Part shown: positions 1-8,800 of the stretch, piece by piece | How the letters are laid out: each line of letters opens with the position of its first letter | Position numbering within the stretch: the first letter of the stretch is position 1 | Assembly (NCBI GenBank): GCA_964517265.1 | Contig: CAZFBS010000054.1 | Coordinates: 1 to 17,422, forward strand | Length of the DNA stretch: 17,422 bases | DNA from: REEP01 sp964517265 | GTDB taxonomy: Bacteria > Pseudomonadota > Alphaproteobacteria > Rhodospirillales > Defluviicoccaceae | Reading direction: 5' to 3' | The notes under the pieces: generated by a model | The model's input: only the letters and a program-made list of their open reading frames with translations | The model's database searches: none | Told to the model about the DNA's origin: nothing | Made by a program: the position numbers and the translations under genes

Positions 1-74
1 TGGAGCGGGTGAAGGGAATCGAACCCTCGCCGGAAGCTTGGAAGGCTTCTGCTCTACCACTGAGCTACACCCGC
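1..74 (-). tRNA. tRNA-Gly (anticodon TCC), CCA encoded
   Basis: Read on the minus strand, the sequence folds as a full cloverleaf. The acceptor arms GCGGGTG and CACCCGC pair, and the D arm has AGCTCAGTGGTAGAGC. The anticodon stem GAAGC/GCTTC closes a 7-nt loop CTTCCAA with anticodon TCC. The T arm has GGTTCGATTCC. Discriminator T is followed by an encoded CCA at the very edge of the window. It lies 27 bp downstream of tRNA-Tyr in the same direction and is probably co-transcribed with it. Confidence 0.97.
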
Positions 75-101
75 GATGCCGACAACCGCCTGACGGTGGC
101 A

Positions 102-187
102 TGGTGGAGGGGGTTGGATTCGAACCAACGTAGGCGTACGCCAACGGGTTTACAGCCCGTCCCCTTTAGCCGCTCGGGCACCCCTCC
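102..187 (-). tRNA. tRNA-Tyr (anticodon GTA), CCA encoded
   Basis: The minus-strand sequence has acceptor arms GGAGGGG and CCCCTCC. The anticodon stem ACGGG/CCCGT closes the loop CTGTAAA with anticodon GTA. A long variable arm, as expected of class II tRNA-Tyr, gives about 86 nt including CCA. The T arm GTTGG-TTCGAAT-CCAAC is intact. Discriminator A is followed by encoded CCA at 104-102. It is the first gene of a leftward tRNA unit whose promoter lies about 50 bp upstream. Confidence 0.97.
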
Positions 188-238
188 GCTAGGCCACTTT
201 ATTTGTTAACCTCACAACCTCGGCGGAACGAATTCAGG

Positions 239-267
239 AAATAAAGAATGGACCGGCCTGTTGTCAA
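239..267 (-). promoter_or_regulatory. sigma70-type promoter of the tRNA-Tyr/tRNA-Gly unit
   Basis: On the minus strand a perfect -35 TTGACA (267-262) is followed by a 17-nt spacer and a -10 TTATTT (244-239). Initiation would fall near 232, about 45 bp before the mature tRNA-Tyr 5' end at 187. Hexamer match, spacing and position all fit a stable-RNA promoter. Confidence 0.75.
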
Positions 268-357
268 CGCCAGCCCACTGCCGAGGCACCTGACCTGCCT
301 CACCAACGACTTTTTTCAGCGGATTTGCTTGCGGCAACTCTCGATGTGTGGATCGTA

Positions 358-1251
358 ATGATGGTGATGAGCAAACGCAAGCCCCCAGCGGTGCCGCACG
401 CCGGCACCCGGTCCCGTCCACCGTCAGACAGGTCCTCCCCGCCCTCTCTCAGTTCCCGATCCGGCCGACCGTCCGGCCGCATGCCGCCCGCTGGCGCCGA
501 ATGGATCTACGGCCATCACGCCGTGCTCGCGGCGATCGCCAATCCGCGGCGCCGGTGTCTGAGGCTGGCGGCGACGCCGGCGAGCGCGGGAGTTCTCAAA
601 GCCGCGGCGGAACGGGCCTCGCCGGCGCGAGGGCCGGTCGAGGTGATCGATCGTCATGACATGGATAGACTGCTTGCGCCGGGCGTCGTCCACCAAGGAA
701 TGGCGGTGTTGTGCGAGCCTCTCGAAGAAATCGCCCTCGAGGAGTTCATCGGCCGCTTCGAAGATGCGCACGAACTGTGCCTGGTTGTTCTGGATCAGGC
801 AAGCGATCCGCGCAATGTCGGGGCGGTTCTGCGCTCGGCGGCCGCCTTCGGCGCCGATGCCGTCATCGTCCAGCAACGCCATTCACCTGCCGCGACTGCG
901 GCGCTGGCCAAAGCAGCTTCGGGTGCGTTGGAGGTTATGCCGATGATCCGCGTGACGAACATCACGCAGAGTCTCGATCTCCTCAAGCGGGCCGGGGTCT
1001 GGTGTCTCGCCCTCGATTCCGGGGCGCCGTCCACGCTGAGGGATTTTCGTTTCGTCAGGCGGCTGGCCATCGTCATCGGTGCGGAGGGAAAAGGATTGCG
1101 GCGACTGGTCGCGGCCTCGTGCGACGAGAGCATTCGTATCCCGATTGCCGAGACCATGGAGAGCTTGAATGTTTCGGTCGCGGCGGCTGTCGCCCTCTAT
1201 GAAATCAGTCGGCAGCGGGCGTCGGCGACGATCTCCGGCAGCTCAGCATGA
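358..1251 (+). CDS. rlmB: TrmH/SpoU-family 23S rRNA 2'-O-ribose methyltransferase (RlmB-like)
   Basis: The protein probably methylates the 2'-OH of a conserved 23S rRNA guanosine (Gm2251 in E. coli numbering) using SAM, in the cytoplasm. From the chosen start it has about 297 residues. A Ser/Pro/Arg-rich, likely disordered tail covers roughly residues 1-45. The RNA-binding substrate domain starts at WIYGHHAVLAAIANP. The SPOUT knot domain follows, with motif 1 (DPRNVGAVLRSAAAFGA, Asn near 153), motif 2 (IGAEGKGL, near 240-247) and motif 3 (IPIAETMESLNVSVAAAVAL, near 261-280). The start is uncertain: ATGs at 358, 361 and 367 and a TTG at 325 are all in frame and none has a strong Shine-Dalgarno sequence; 367 gives MSKRK. 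The gene is divergent from the tRNAs, an arrangement often seen in Alphaproteobacteria. It is a housekeeping gene and not part of the sugar locus that follows. Confidence 0.93.
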   Translation: MMVMSKRKPPAVPHAGTRSRPPSDRSSPPSLSSRSGRPSGRMPPAGAEWIYGHHAVLAAIANPRRRCLRLAATPASAGVLKAAAERASPARGPVEVIDRHDMDRLLAPGVVHQGMAVLCEPLEEIALEEFIGRFEDAHELCLVVLDQASDPRNVGAVLRSAAAFGADAVIVQQRHSPAATAALAKAASGALEVMPMIRVTNITQSLDLLKRAGVWCLALDSGAPSTLRDFRFVRRLAIVIGAEGKGLRRLVAASCDESIRIPIAETMESLNVSVAAAVALYEISRQRASATISGSSA

Positions 1252-1371
1252 TCCTGAGCCGATCGGCCCGTGGGAGCGGGAGCGGGCAAGGCGGGTGGCA
1301 TCCGACCCTCCCCGCTGTCCCGAGCGGTTCCACTACCCGGACAAAGGACATAGGGCTGAAAGAGGGGAAAT

Positions 1372-1400
1372 CAGGCATTTGAAATCGCACGCAATGCCTG
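1372..1400. promoter_or_regulatory. Perfect 8-bp inverted repeat, candidate operator of the sugar operon
   Basis: CAGGCATT (1372-1379) and its exact reverse complement AATGCCTG (1393-1400) flank a 13-bp spacer. The repeat overlaps the -35 element and the entire spacer of the candidate promoter at 1379-1406. Protein binding here would block or compete with RNA polymerase. No regulator gene is present in the window, so the cognate factor is unknown. An RNA hairpin is a less likely reading, because the repeat lies upstream of the inferred start point. Confidence 0.5.
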
Positions 1401-1406
1401 TACCAT
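1379..1406 (+). promoter_or_regulatory. Candidate sigma70-type promoter for the ABC/GH operon
   Basis: TTGAAA (1379-1384), a 16-bp spacer and TACCAT (1401-1406) form a plausible -35/-10 pair. It lies in the 240-bp gap between the rlmB-like gene and the ABC ATPase gene. Transcription would begin near 1413, leaving a leader of about 80 nt before ATG 1492. The downstream genes to 13197 are co-oriented with overlaps or gaps of at most 37 bp, so this may drive all six. Confidence 0.45.
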
Positions 1407-1491
1407 CGGTGCCTGTCGGCGCCCCGAGTGGCAAGCAGTCTGCAACGGAGTCCGTGTGCCGGCGCCGATTCCGAGCCGAGCCAGAGCCACA

Positions 1492-2808
1492 ATGGCAACC
1501 ATTGCCCTTCGTCACGTCGACAAAATCTTCCCCGACGGGACCCATACGATCTTCGATCTCAGCCTCGACGTCCGAGACGGAGAGTTCATGGTCATTGTCG
1601 GCCCTTCCGGCTGCGGCAAGTCGACCGTGCTGAGGATGATCGCCGGCCTGGAGAGTGTGAGCCGGGGCGAGATTCTGATCGACGGTCGTTGCGTCAACGA
1701 CTGGCCGCCGCAACGCCGCAACATGGCGATGGTATTCCAGGATTATGCCCTCTATCCGCACATGACCGTGCGGGAAAACCTGGAATTTCCGCTGCGCTTG
1801 CAAAAGCTACCGCGCAACGAGATTGGACAGCGGATTGCCGAGACGGCCCAACTGCTCGATCTTGCGGCGGTGCTCGAGCGCAAGCCCCGGCAGCTCTCCG
1901 GCGGTCAGCGCCAGAGGGTGGCGATGGGACGCGCCGTGGTGCGGCGGCCGGGCGTGTTTCTGATGGACGAGCCGTTGTCCAACGTCGATGCCAAGCTTCG
2001 TGTCCAGATCCGCACCGAGATTGCGGCGCTGCAGGCGCGGTTGGAGACGACCACGATCTACGTGACGCATGATCAGGTCGAAGCGATGACCTTGGGCCAG
2101 CGCGTTGTCCTCCTGCGCGGCGGCGTGGTGCAGCAGATCGCGCCCCCGCAGGAGCTGTACGATCGTCCTTCCAATGTTTTCGTCGCCACTTTTCTCGGCA
2201 ACCCGGGCATGAACGTCATCCCGGTGAGACTCGCCCGCGATACCGCCGGGCGCCTCGCGTTCGATCTGTTCGATGGCGGGCCGATCCCACTGGAGCGCTG
2301 CGGCAACCGGCCGTTGGAGATCGGCGACGTCGGTGCCGCCTGGATCGGAATCCGGCCGGAGGCTCTGTCGTTGTGGGACGATAACCCCACCTGGCCAACC
2401 CTCACCATCACGGTTACGGCGGTGGAGGCCTTGGGCCATGAGTACCTCGTCTACGGCCGTCTTTCCAATCATCTGGCCGATGATCTGGCCGAAACATCGC
2501 GACCACGCTCTGGGGAGCCGCCGGCGGTCGCGATCCAGGAGCCGGCCGAGTCCGCACCCACGGCCGGCACCATCGTCGCTCGGCTTCCCGCCGGTGCCGA
2601 TCCCGGGCCCGGCCGCACGCTGCGACTTGCGGTCGACCCTGCCCGCCTGCACGTGTTCGCCGCCGATGGCCGCGCCATCGCCCATCGCGCCGCCGGATCC
2701 GCCAGCAGCGCCGGTGAAGGCGGTACGGATGCAAGCCGGCACGGGCAGAGCAGCGGCGGTCGGCCGGGAGCGATCCCGGCCGCTTCCCGTCAACGGGTGC
2801 CCCGTTGA
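1492..2808 (+). CDS. Sugar ABC transporter ATP-binding protein (MalK/UgpC/MsmK type)
   Basis: This is the cytoplasmic ATPase that powers import of a sugar or oligosaccharide by the neighbouring permeases. From ATG 1492 (438 residues) it shows the Walker A motif GPSGCGKST (37-45), a Q-loop glutamine (Q83), the signature LSGGQRQR (from 135), Walker B VFLMDEP (D159, E160), the D-loop SNVDAKLR and the H-loop histidine in THDQVEAM (H193). A C-terminal OB-type regulatory region of about 200 residues, typical of MalK relatives, starts near 235. The last 40 residues are Gly/Ser/Ala-rich and look disordered. ATG 1492 matches the family N-terminus (MATIALRHV). An in-frame GTG at 1456 has a better-placed GGAG (1447-1450) and would add 12 residues. 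The stop overlaps the next start by 4 bp. MalK-type ATPases can serve several transporters, so this one does not fix the substrate. Confidence 0.95.
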   Translation: MATIALRHVDKIFPDGTHTIFDLSLDVRDGEFMVIVGPSGCGKSTVLRMIAGLESVSRGEILIDGRCVNDWPPQRRNMAMVFQDYALYPHMTVRENLEFPLRLQKLPRNEIGQRIAETAQLLDLAAVLERKPRQLSGGQRQRVAMGRAVVRRPGVFLMDEPLSNVDAKLRVQIRTEIAALQARLETTTIYVTHDQVEAMTLGQRVVLLRGGVVQQIAPPQELYDRPSNVFVATFLGNPGMNVIPVRLARDTAGRLAFDLFDGGPIPLERCGNRPLEIGDVGAAWIGIRPEALSLWDDNPTWPTLTITVTAVEALGHEYLVYGRLSNHLADDLAETSRPRSGEPPAVAIQEPAESAPTAGTIVARLPAGADPGPGRTLRLAVDPARLHVFAADGRAIAHRAAGSASSAGEGGTDASRHGQSSGGRPGAIPAASRQRVPR

Positions 2809-4130
2809 CGGCAGGAAGGCGTCCGCTCGAAGTCTGCCGACTCCGCTTCCCCCTCCTCGCGGTGCTGCTGACTTTTCTCCTGGCGTGCGATGAAGCCGAT
2901 CCGCGGGTAGCGCTGGACTTCTGGGCGTTCGGTCGGGAGGGCGAGGTGGTCCGCACCCTGGTCGACCGCTTCGAGCGGGAGAACCCGCAGATCCGTGTTC
3001 GCGTTCAGCGGATTCCCTGGAGCGCCGCGCATGAAAAGCTGCTGACCGCATTCGCCGGCGACGCCATGCCGGACGTGTTCCAGCTCGGCAATACCTGGAT
3101 TCCCGAATTTGTCGCGGTAAATGCGCTCGCCGAACTCGAGCCGATGCTGGCCGCCGCGGACCGCTTCGACAAGAGCGACATCTTTCCCGGTATCATGAAG
3201 ACCAACGAGATCGGCGGGACGACGTACGGTCTGCCCTGGTACGTCGATACGCGATTGATTTTCTACCGGCGGGACATCCTTGCCGCCGCCGGCGTTGATG
3301 CGGTGCCGGCAAGCTGGGCGGAATGGCTCGGCGCCTTGGAGGCCTTGGCCCGGAGCGGGACGCGGACCAGTTATCCGATCTACCTGCCGATCGACGATTG
3401 GACGCCGGTGACGGTTTTCGCGTTGCAAAAGGATGCGAACCTGCTGAAGGAGAACAACACCTACGGCAATTTCCAAAGCCCCGGCTTCCGCGCAGCCTTC
3501 GACTTCTATATTGAATTGTTCCGGCGCGGCTTGGCTCCGGCCGCGAGTGGGGCGCAAATCTCGAACCTTTACCAGGAGTTCGCCAATGGCGATTTCGCCA
3601 TGTTCATCAGCGGGCCATGGAACATCGGCGAGCTCAACCGGCGCATGCCGGAGCACCTGAGCAACGCATGGGGGACCGCACCGATGCCCGCGCCTGGCCC
3701 CTCTGTGTCATCTTCCGACCATCGCGCGCCCGGTGTCTCTCTCGCCGGAGGGGCCAGTCTCGTAATCCACCACGACTCGGATCACCCGGTGGAGGCATGG
3801 AAGCTGATCGAGTTCCTGACCGCCAGCACGCAGCAGATCGAGTTCTACCGATTGACGGGCAATCTGCCCTCACGTCGCTCCGCCTGGACGGATGCCGATC
3901 TCGCCGCGATGCCGACAATGGCCGCCTTCTGGCAGCAGCTCCAGCACCTGCAGCCGACGCCCCAGATCCCGGAATGGGAGCGGATTGCGCATCTCATCTC
4001 GCGCACCAGTGAGGCGGTCATTCGCGGCGAGCGTAACCCTGATCAAGCGCTTGCGGCATTGGACGAGGCGGTGGATCGCATTCTGGAGAAGCGACGATGG
4101 CTTCTGAGACACAGCGCGCAGCTCCAGTAG
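2805..4130 (+). CDS. Extracellular solute-binding lipoprotein, family 1 (sugar ABC importer)
   Basis: This is the sugar-capturing subunit of the importer, exported and lipid-anchored. It has 441 residues. A basic N-terminus and hydrophobic stretch (about 13-27) end in the lipobox LLAC with the lipidated Cys at 28. The mature part has the family 1 layout: VALDFWAFGREGEVVRTLVDRFERENPQIRV at the start, MPDVFQLGNTWIPEF near 90, the YGLPWYVDTRLIFYRRD region near 145, and FAMFISGPWNIGEL near 265. The start is a TTG at 2805 embedded in TTGA, overlapping the preceding stop by 4 bp; no earlier in-frame start exists after the upstream stop, and translational coupling is likely. Ligand identity cannot be read directly. 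Context suggests a gluco-oligosaccharide, plausibly beta-1,2-linked. Confidence 0.93.
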   Translation: MTAGRRPLEVCRLRFPLLAVLLTFLLACDEADPRVALDFWAFGREGEVVRTLVDRFERENPQIRVRVQRIPWSAAHEKLLTAFAGDAMPDVFQLGNTWIPEFVAVNALAELEPMLAAADRFDKSDIFPGIMKTNEIGGTTYGLPWYVDTRLIFYRRDILAAAGVDAVPASWAEWLGALEALARSGTRTSYPIYLPIDDWTPVTVFALQKDANLLKENNTYGNFQSPGFRAAFDFYIELFRRGLAPAASGAQISNLYQEFANGDFAMFISGPWNIGELNRRMPEHLSNAWGTAPMPAPGPSVSSSDHRAPGVSLAGGASLVIHHDSDHPVEAWKLIEFLTASTQQIEFYRLTGNLPSRRSAWTDADLAAMPTMAAFWQQLQHLQPTPQIPEWERIAHLISRTSEAVIRGERNPDQALAALDEAVDRILEKRRWLLRHSAQLQ

Positions 4131-5050
4131 CGGTGGCCTCGGGCCCTCATCGCGCGGCACCCGAGCGTGCCGAGCGCGGCGGCGGGATTCATGCCGGTCA
4201 CTGGTTCGTCGCCCCGGCGTTGCTGCTCATCCTTGTCTTCTTCGTTGGCCCGATCGTGGGGGCAGTGTTCCTTAGTTTCACCGATTTCGACATCTATGCG
4301 CTCGGCAATCTTGCCGATCTGCGCTTCAACGCGCCGGACAACTATGTCGACCTGCTCGGCAACCCCCTGTTCTGGACGGCGCTCTGGAACACCTTCTATT
4401 TCGTCGCCCTCGGCGCGCCGCTCTCGATCGGCGTTTCCTTGGGCGCGGCCCTGTTGGTCAATTCCCAGCTGGTCCGGTTCAAGGGCCTGTTCCGCACCGT
4501 GTTCTTCCTGCCGGTGGTGACGACACTGGTGGCGATGGCGGTGGTCTGGCGCTATCTTTATCATCCCCGCTACGGACTTCTGAACTATGGTCTTGGTCTG
4601 ATCGGCATCGACCCCATTGATTGGCTGGGAGATCCCCTCTGGGCGATGCCGGCCATCATCCTGATGGCCGTGTGGAAGAACTTCGGCTTCAACATGGTCA
4701 TCTTTCTGGCGGGACTCCAGAGCATCCCCCAGTCGCTTTACGAATCGGCAAGCATGGATGGGGCGGGACACTGGCACCAGTTCCGCCATGTAACCCTGCC
4801 GATGCTGGCACCGACATTCCTCTTCGTCGGCATCATCACCATGATCGGCTACTTCCAGCTGTTTGCCGAGCCGTATGTGATGACCCGGGGCGGCCCTTCC
4901 GACAGCACGCTCAGCATCGTTCTTTTGATGTACGAACAGGGGTTCCGCTGGTGGAACCTCGGCTACGCGGCGGCAATTGCGTTTGTTCTGTTCGCGATCA
5001 TCCTGCTCGTGACCCTGTTACAACTCCGCCTGCAAAGAGAGCAGCCGTAA
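4097..5050 (+). CDS. Sugar ABC transporter permease (MalF/UgpA type)
   Basis: This is the first membrane subunit of the sugar importer, 317 residues, in the inner membrane. After a hydrophilic tail of about 33 residues there are six hydrophobic segments, at roughly 36-60, 95-121, 130-152, 180-205, 238-260 and 288-312. The EAA loop that docks on the ATPase reads YESASMDGAGHWHQFRHVTLPML (near 214-236), with the conserved Gly. The ATG at 4097 lies 34 bp inside the end of the binding-protein gene and is preceded by GGAG (about 4085-4088). The sequence EPYVMTRGGPSDST near 258-272 is typical of this permease family. The gene is followed by its partner permease with a 1-bp TAATG overlap. Confidence 0.95.
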   Translation: MASETQRAAPVAVASGPHRAAPERAERGGGIHAGHWFVAPALLLILVFFVGPIVGAVFLSFTDFDIYALGNLADLRFNAPDNYVDLLGNPLFWTALWNTFYFVALGAPLSIGVSLGAALLVNSQLVRFKGLFRTVFFLPVVTTLVAMAVVWRYLYHPRYGLLNYGLGLIGIDPIDWLGDPLWAMPAIILMAVWKNFGFNMVIFLAGLQSIPQSLYESASMDGAGHWHQFRHVTLPMLAPTFLFVGIITMIGYFQLFAEPYVMTRGGPSDSTLSIVLLMYEQGFRWWNLGYAAAIAFVLFAIILLVTLLQLRLQREQP

Positions 5051-5868
5051 TGAACCGCCTCCCGCAGCTCATCGCGTACCTCCTGCTCGCGTTCAGCCTG
5101 CTGCTCACCCTGGCACCGTTGTTGTGGATGGTCTCCGCTTCGCTGATGACGGCGGGAGAGGCGAATGCCTACCCGCCCCGGCTGCTGCCGCAAGACGCCA
5201 CGCTGGATAATTATCGGCTGTTGTTCTCACGGCTCAATCTCGGCCGTTACTTCGTCAACAGCATCGTCATCGCCGTTATTATCACCGCCGTCTCGCTCTT
5301 GCTGAACTCGATGGCGGGGTATGCCTTCGCCAAGCTCCATTTCGCCGGGCGCGATCGTATCTTCCGACTCATGCTCGCGGGTCTAGTCATTCCGGCGCAG
5401 GTGGCGATGCTGCCGTTGTTCTTGATGTTGAAAGAGATGGGCCTTGTCAACACCTACCTCGGTGTCGTCATTCCCGGGCTTGCCAACATCTTCGGCATTT
5501 TTCTCGTGCGCCAGTATGCGCTGTCGATTCCGGACAGCCTGCTCGATGCCGCGCGCATGGACGGCGCCAGCGAGTGGCGGATCTATCGCTCGGTGGTGTT
5601 GCCGCTCTGCACACCGGTGCTGGTCACTCTGGCCATTTTCACGTTCATGGCCGCATGGAACGATTTCATGTGGCCGCTCATCATTCTCGCGGACGATGAC
5701 ATGTATACGCTGCCGGTCGCTCTCGCGAATTTGATGGGAGAGCACGTCCAGGACACGGAACTGATGATGGCCGGCTCGGTCCTCACCGTGTTGCCGGTCA
5801 TGATACTGTTCATGGCGTTACAAAAATACTACATCAATGGAATCATGATGGGCGCGGTCAAGCAATAG
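5050..5868 (+). CDS. Sugar ABC transporter permease (MalG/UgpE type)
   Basis: This is the second membrane subunit of the importer, 272 residues, with six hydrophobic segments (roughly 8-28, 72-93, 105-128, 138-158, 187-208 and 240-262). It has the EAA motif LLDAARMDGASEWRIYRSVVLPLC (near 163-187). The family landmarks NSMAGYAFAKLHFAGRD and AAWNDFMWPLIIL are present, and it ends in the usual MGAVKQ tail. The ATG at 5050 shares its A with the TAA of the preceding gene (TAATG), so translation is probably coupled. The reading frame stays open upstream to 4621, but that part is out of frame with the real first permease and has no family similarity. Confidence 0.95.
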   Translation: MNRLPQLIAYLLLAFSLLLTLAPLLWMVSASLMTAGEANAYPPRLLPQDATLDNYRLLFSRLNLGRYFVNSIVIAVIITAVSLLLNSMAGYAFAKLHFAGRDRIFRLMLAGLVIPAQVAMLPLFLMLKEMGLVNTYLGVVIPGLANIFGIFLVRQYALSIPDSLLDAARMDGASEWRIYRSVVLPLCTPVLVTLAIFTFMAAWNDFMWPLIILADDDMYTLPVALANLMGEHVQDTELMMAGSVLTVLPVMILFMALQKYYINGIMMGAVKQ

Positions 5869-5894
5869 AAGCACAATGCGAAGTAGGAGAAGTT

Positions 5895-8800
5895 ATGTCC
5901 AGTGTTTGGAGGTGTGCATTATCCGTACCCGGGTGGAACCGGGTCCGCGGCGGTATCTTTAATTTCCTTGCGGTTATTCTATTGCTGACAATGTCCGTTC
6001 CTGTTCTCGCCGAAGAAATCCTGCTCGACGATTTCGAAGATGTGAGCCGCTGGGAAGCCAAGGCTGCCCCTGGCACCAGTCTCGACATCGCGCAGGACGA
6101 AGGGCGCCAAGGCATGGCGATGCGGCTCGATTTCGATTTCAGCGGCAATCGCGGGTTCATCATCGCGCGCAGAGAGCTGTCGATGCCGCTGCCGGACAAC
6201 TATGCCTTCACCTTCTATGTACGGGGGAACGCGCCACCCAACATCCTGGAGTTCAAGCTGGTGGATCCCTCGGGTCAGAACGTCTGGCGAGCCGTGCGGC
6301 CGGACTTTGAGGTGTCCGGCGGATGGCGGAAAGTCACCGTTCTGGCGCGTCACATCCACTTCGCGTGGGGGGCGAGCAGCGAGCCGCTGCGGGAGGTCGG
6401 CTCCATCGAAATCGCATTGGCGACCGGCGAAGGCGGCAAGGGCTCGTTGTGGATCGACGAGCTCACCATCGAGCAGCGGGAGCCTACAGATCTCGCCTCC
6501 TTGCAGCCTCAGGTGCGGGCCTCGACCTCGATCGAAGGGCATGCTGCCGAACTGGGCATCGACAGTGATCTGGCATCATCGTGGAAAAGCGGTTCGGTGG
6601 CGGAGGACCAATGGTACCTGATCGACTTTCAAAAGCCGGTCGAGTTCGGCGGCCTCGTCATCGACTGGGATTCGGCGGACTTTGCGCAGGCCTACGACGT
6701 GCAGATTTCCAACGATGGCGATCAATGGGAGGAAGTCTATACGGTCGACTTCAATAAAGGGGGACGTGATTACGTTTATTTGCCGGACATGGATGCGCGT
6801 TATGTTCGGCTGAACCTGAGAGCAAGCAGCCGGGGGGAAGGCTACGGCATCCGCGCGATTGCGGTACAATCCTACCACTTCTCTTCCTCGCTGAGCCGCT
6901 TCTTCGAAGCGATCGCTCAGGACTCACCGCCGGGCACCTATCCGCGTTACTTTCTTGGGCAGCAAAGCTACTGGACGGTGGCCGGTGTCCCGGGAGGCAT
7001 GAAACGAGCCCTGATCAATCAGGATGGCATGGTCGAGGTCGACAGGGAGAGTTTTTCGATCGAGCCGTTCCTCTATGTTGGCGGAAACCTGATGACTTGG
7101 CGTGATGCCGAGACGAGCCAGCATCTTGCCGATGGATACCTGCCGATTCCTTCGGTTGAGTGGAAAGCCGGGGCGCTCCGCTTGCGGGTGACCGCGCTTG
7201 CCGCCGGCGAGCCGGGGCAGTCCGTGCTTCTGCTTAAGTACGCCGTCACCAACGAAGGAGCGGAGCAACAAACCGGCAGCTTGTTTCTGGCCCTGCGACC
7301 ATTTCAAGTCAATCCGCCCTGGCAGTCGCTCAACATCACGGGAGGCCCTGCTGTCATTCGTGATATTGCGTTTGACGGCACTTCCATTTGGGTCAACAAC
7401 AATAAGAGGGTTGTTCCGCTCACCCCTCCGAGCGGGTTTGGCGCCGCTCGCTTTTCCGAAGGCGGCATTACCGACTTCCTCCAAAGCGGGCGCCTGCCCG
7501 ATCAGGCGTCGGTTTCCGATGTGTTTACCAAGGGTTCGGGCGCACTGGAATACCGCCTTGAGCTGGCTCCCGGCAGTACCCGGGAGGTCGTTGTCAAGGT
7601 TCCGTTCCATGCCGACGAGGAAATGGTCCTGCCGACGCTCTCGCAGGACCGGACGGACGAGGCTGCGGGGCAGGAGGCCGTGCAGCTGTGGAACGAAATT
7701 CATGACCAAACCGTGGAGCGCTGGCGGACCTTGCTGAACCGCGTGTCGATCGACGTGCCTGCCTCCGGCGAGGAATTGATCGACGTGCTCCGCACGAACC
7801 TTGGCTACATCCTGATCAACGCCGGCGGCCCCGCCCTGCAACCCGGGCCGCGGGCGTACGAGCGAAGCTGGATCCGTGACGGCGCATTCACGTCCGCTGC
7901 GCTGCTGCGCATGGGGTTTCCGGAAGAGGTGCGTGCCTATGCGCGGTGGTATGAGGACTACCAATACCCCAGTGGCAAGATCCCGTGCTGCGTCGACCGG
8001 CACGGCGCCGACACGGTGCCCGAGAACGACAGCAACGGGCAATGGCTTTACACCTTGTCCCAGTACTACCGGTTCTCGCGCGATATCGGGTTCCTCAGCG
8101 AGATGTGGCCGAGCATTCTGAAGGCGGTCGAGTATATCGAGGTCCTGCGCAATCAGCGCCTGACGCCGGAATACCAATCGCCGGAAAATGCCGTGTTTCG
8201 GGGGCTGGTTCCGGAGTCGATCAGCCATGAGGGATACTCTTCCAGACCTGTTCACTCCTATTGGGATGATCTTTTTGTGCTCCTCGGCTTGAAGGAAGCC
8301 GTCCATATGGCTTCGGCGCTCGGCGAGACCGAGCACGCCGCCCGCTTCCAGAAACTGAGCGAGGACTTTCGCAACGACCTCTACGCTTCGGTCGCACTCA
8401 GCTTGGACATGCACAGGATCGATTTCTTCCCGGGGGCGGCAGAGCTGGGCGATTTCGATTTTACCGCAACGACAATCGCGGTCGACCCGGTTGGAGAGCT
8501 GGAATACCTGCCAAAGGACCCGTTCAATCGTGCTTTGGAGATGTACCTGGAGAATTTCGATCGGCGCAAGAATGAGGAGGTGATGGGGGGCAACTACACC
8601 CCCTATGAGATCCGCATTGTCGGAACCCTGATCCGATTGGGAATGCAATCGCGCGCGCATGAGTTGCTGCGCTATTTCCTTGCCGACACGCGACCGGCGG
8701 CATGGAACCATTGGGCCGAGATCGTCTGGCACGATTACAACGATCCCAGGTTCATCGGCGACATGCCGCACACCTGGATCGGCGCCGAGTTCATCCGGGC

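Noticed and set aside
9..209. 66-codon plus-strand frame at the left edge
   Set aside because: It lies entirely across the two minus-strand tRNA genes, whose cloverleaf structures are complete.
1252..1371. Intrinsic terminator after the rlmB-like gene
   Set aside because: G- and C-rich tracts and a CCGATCGG palindrome are present, but no stable stem followed by a T-run could be found.
4621..5049. Upstream extension of the second permease frame
   Set aside because: It overlaps the membrane segments and EAA loop of the first permease in another frame. The ATG at 5050 gives the normal length and N-terminus for this family.
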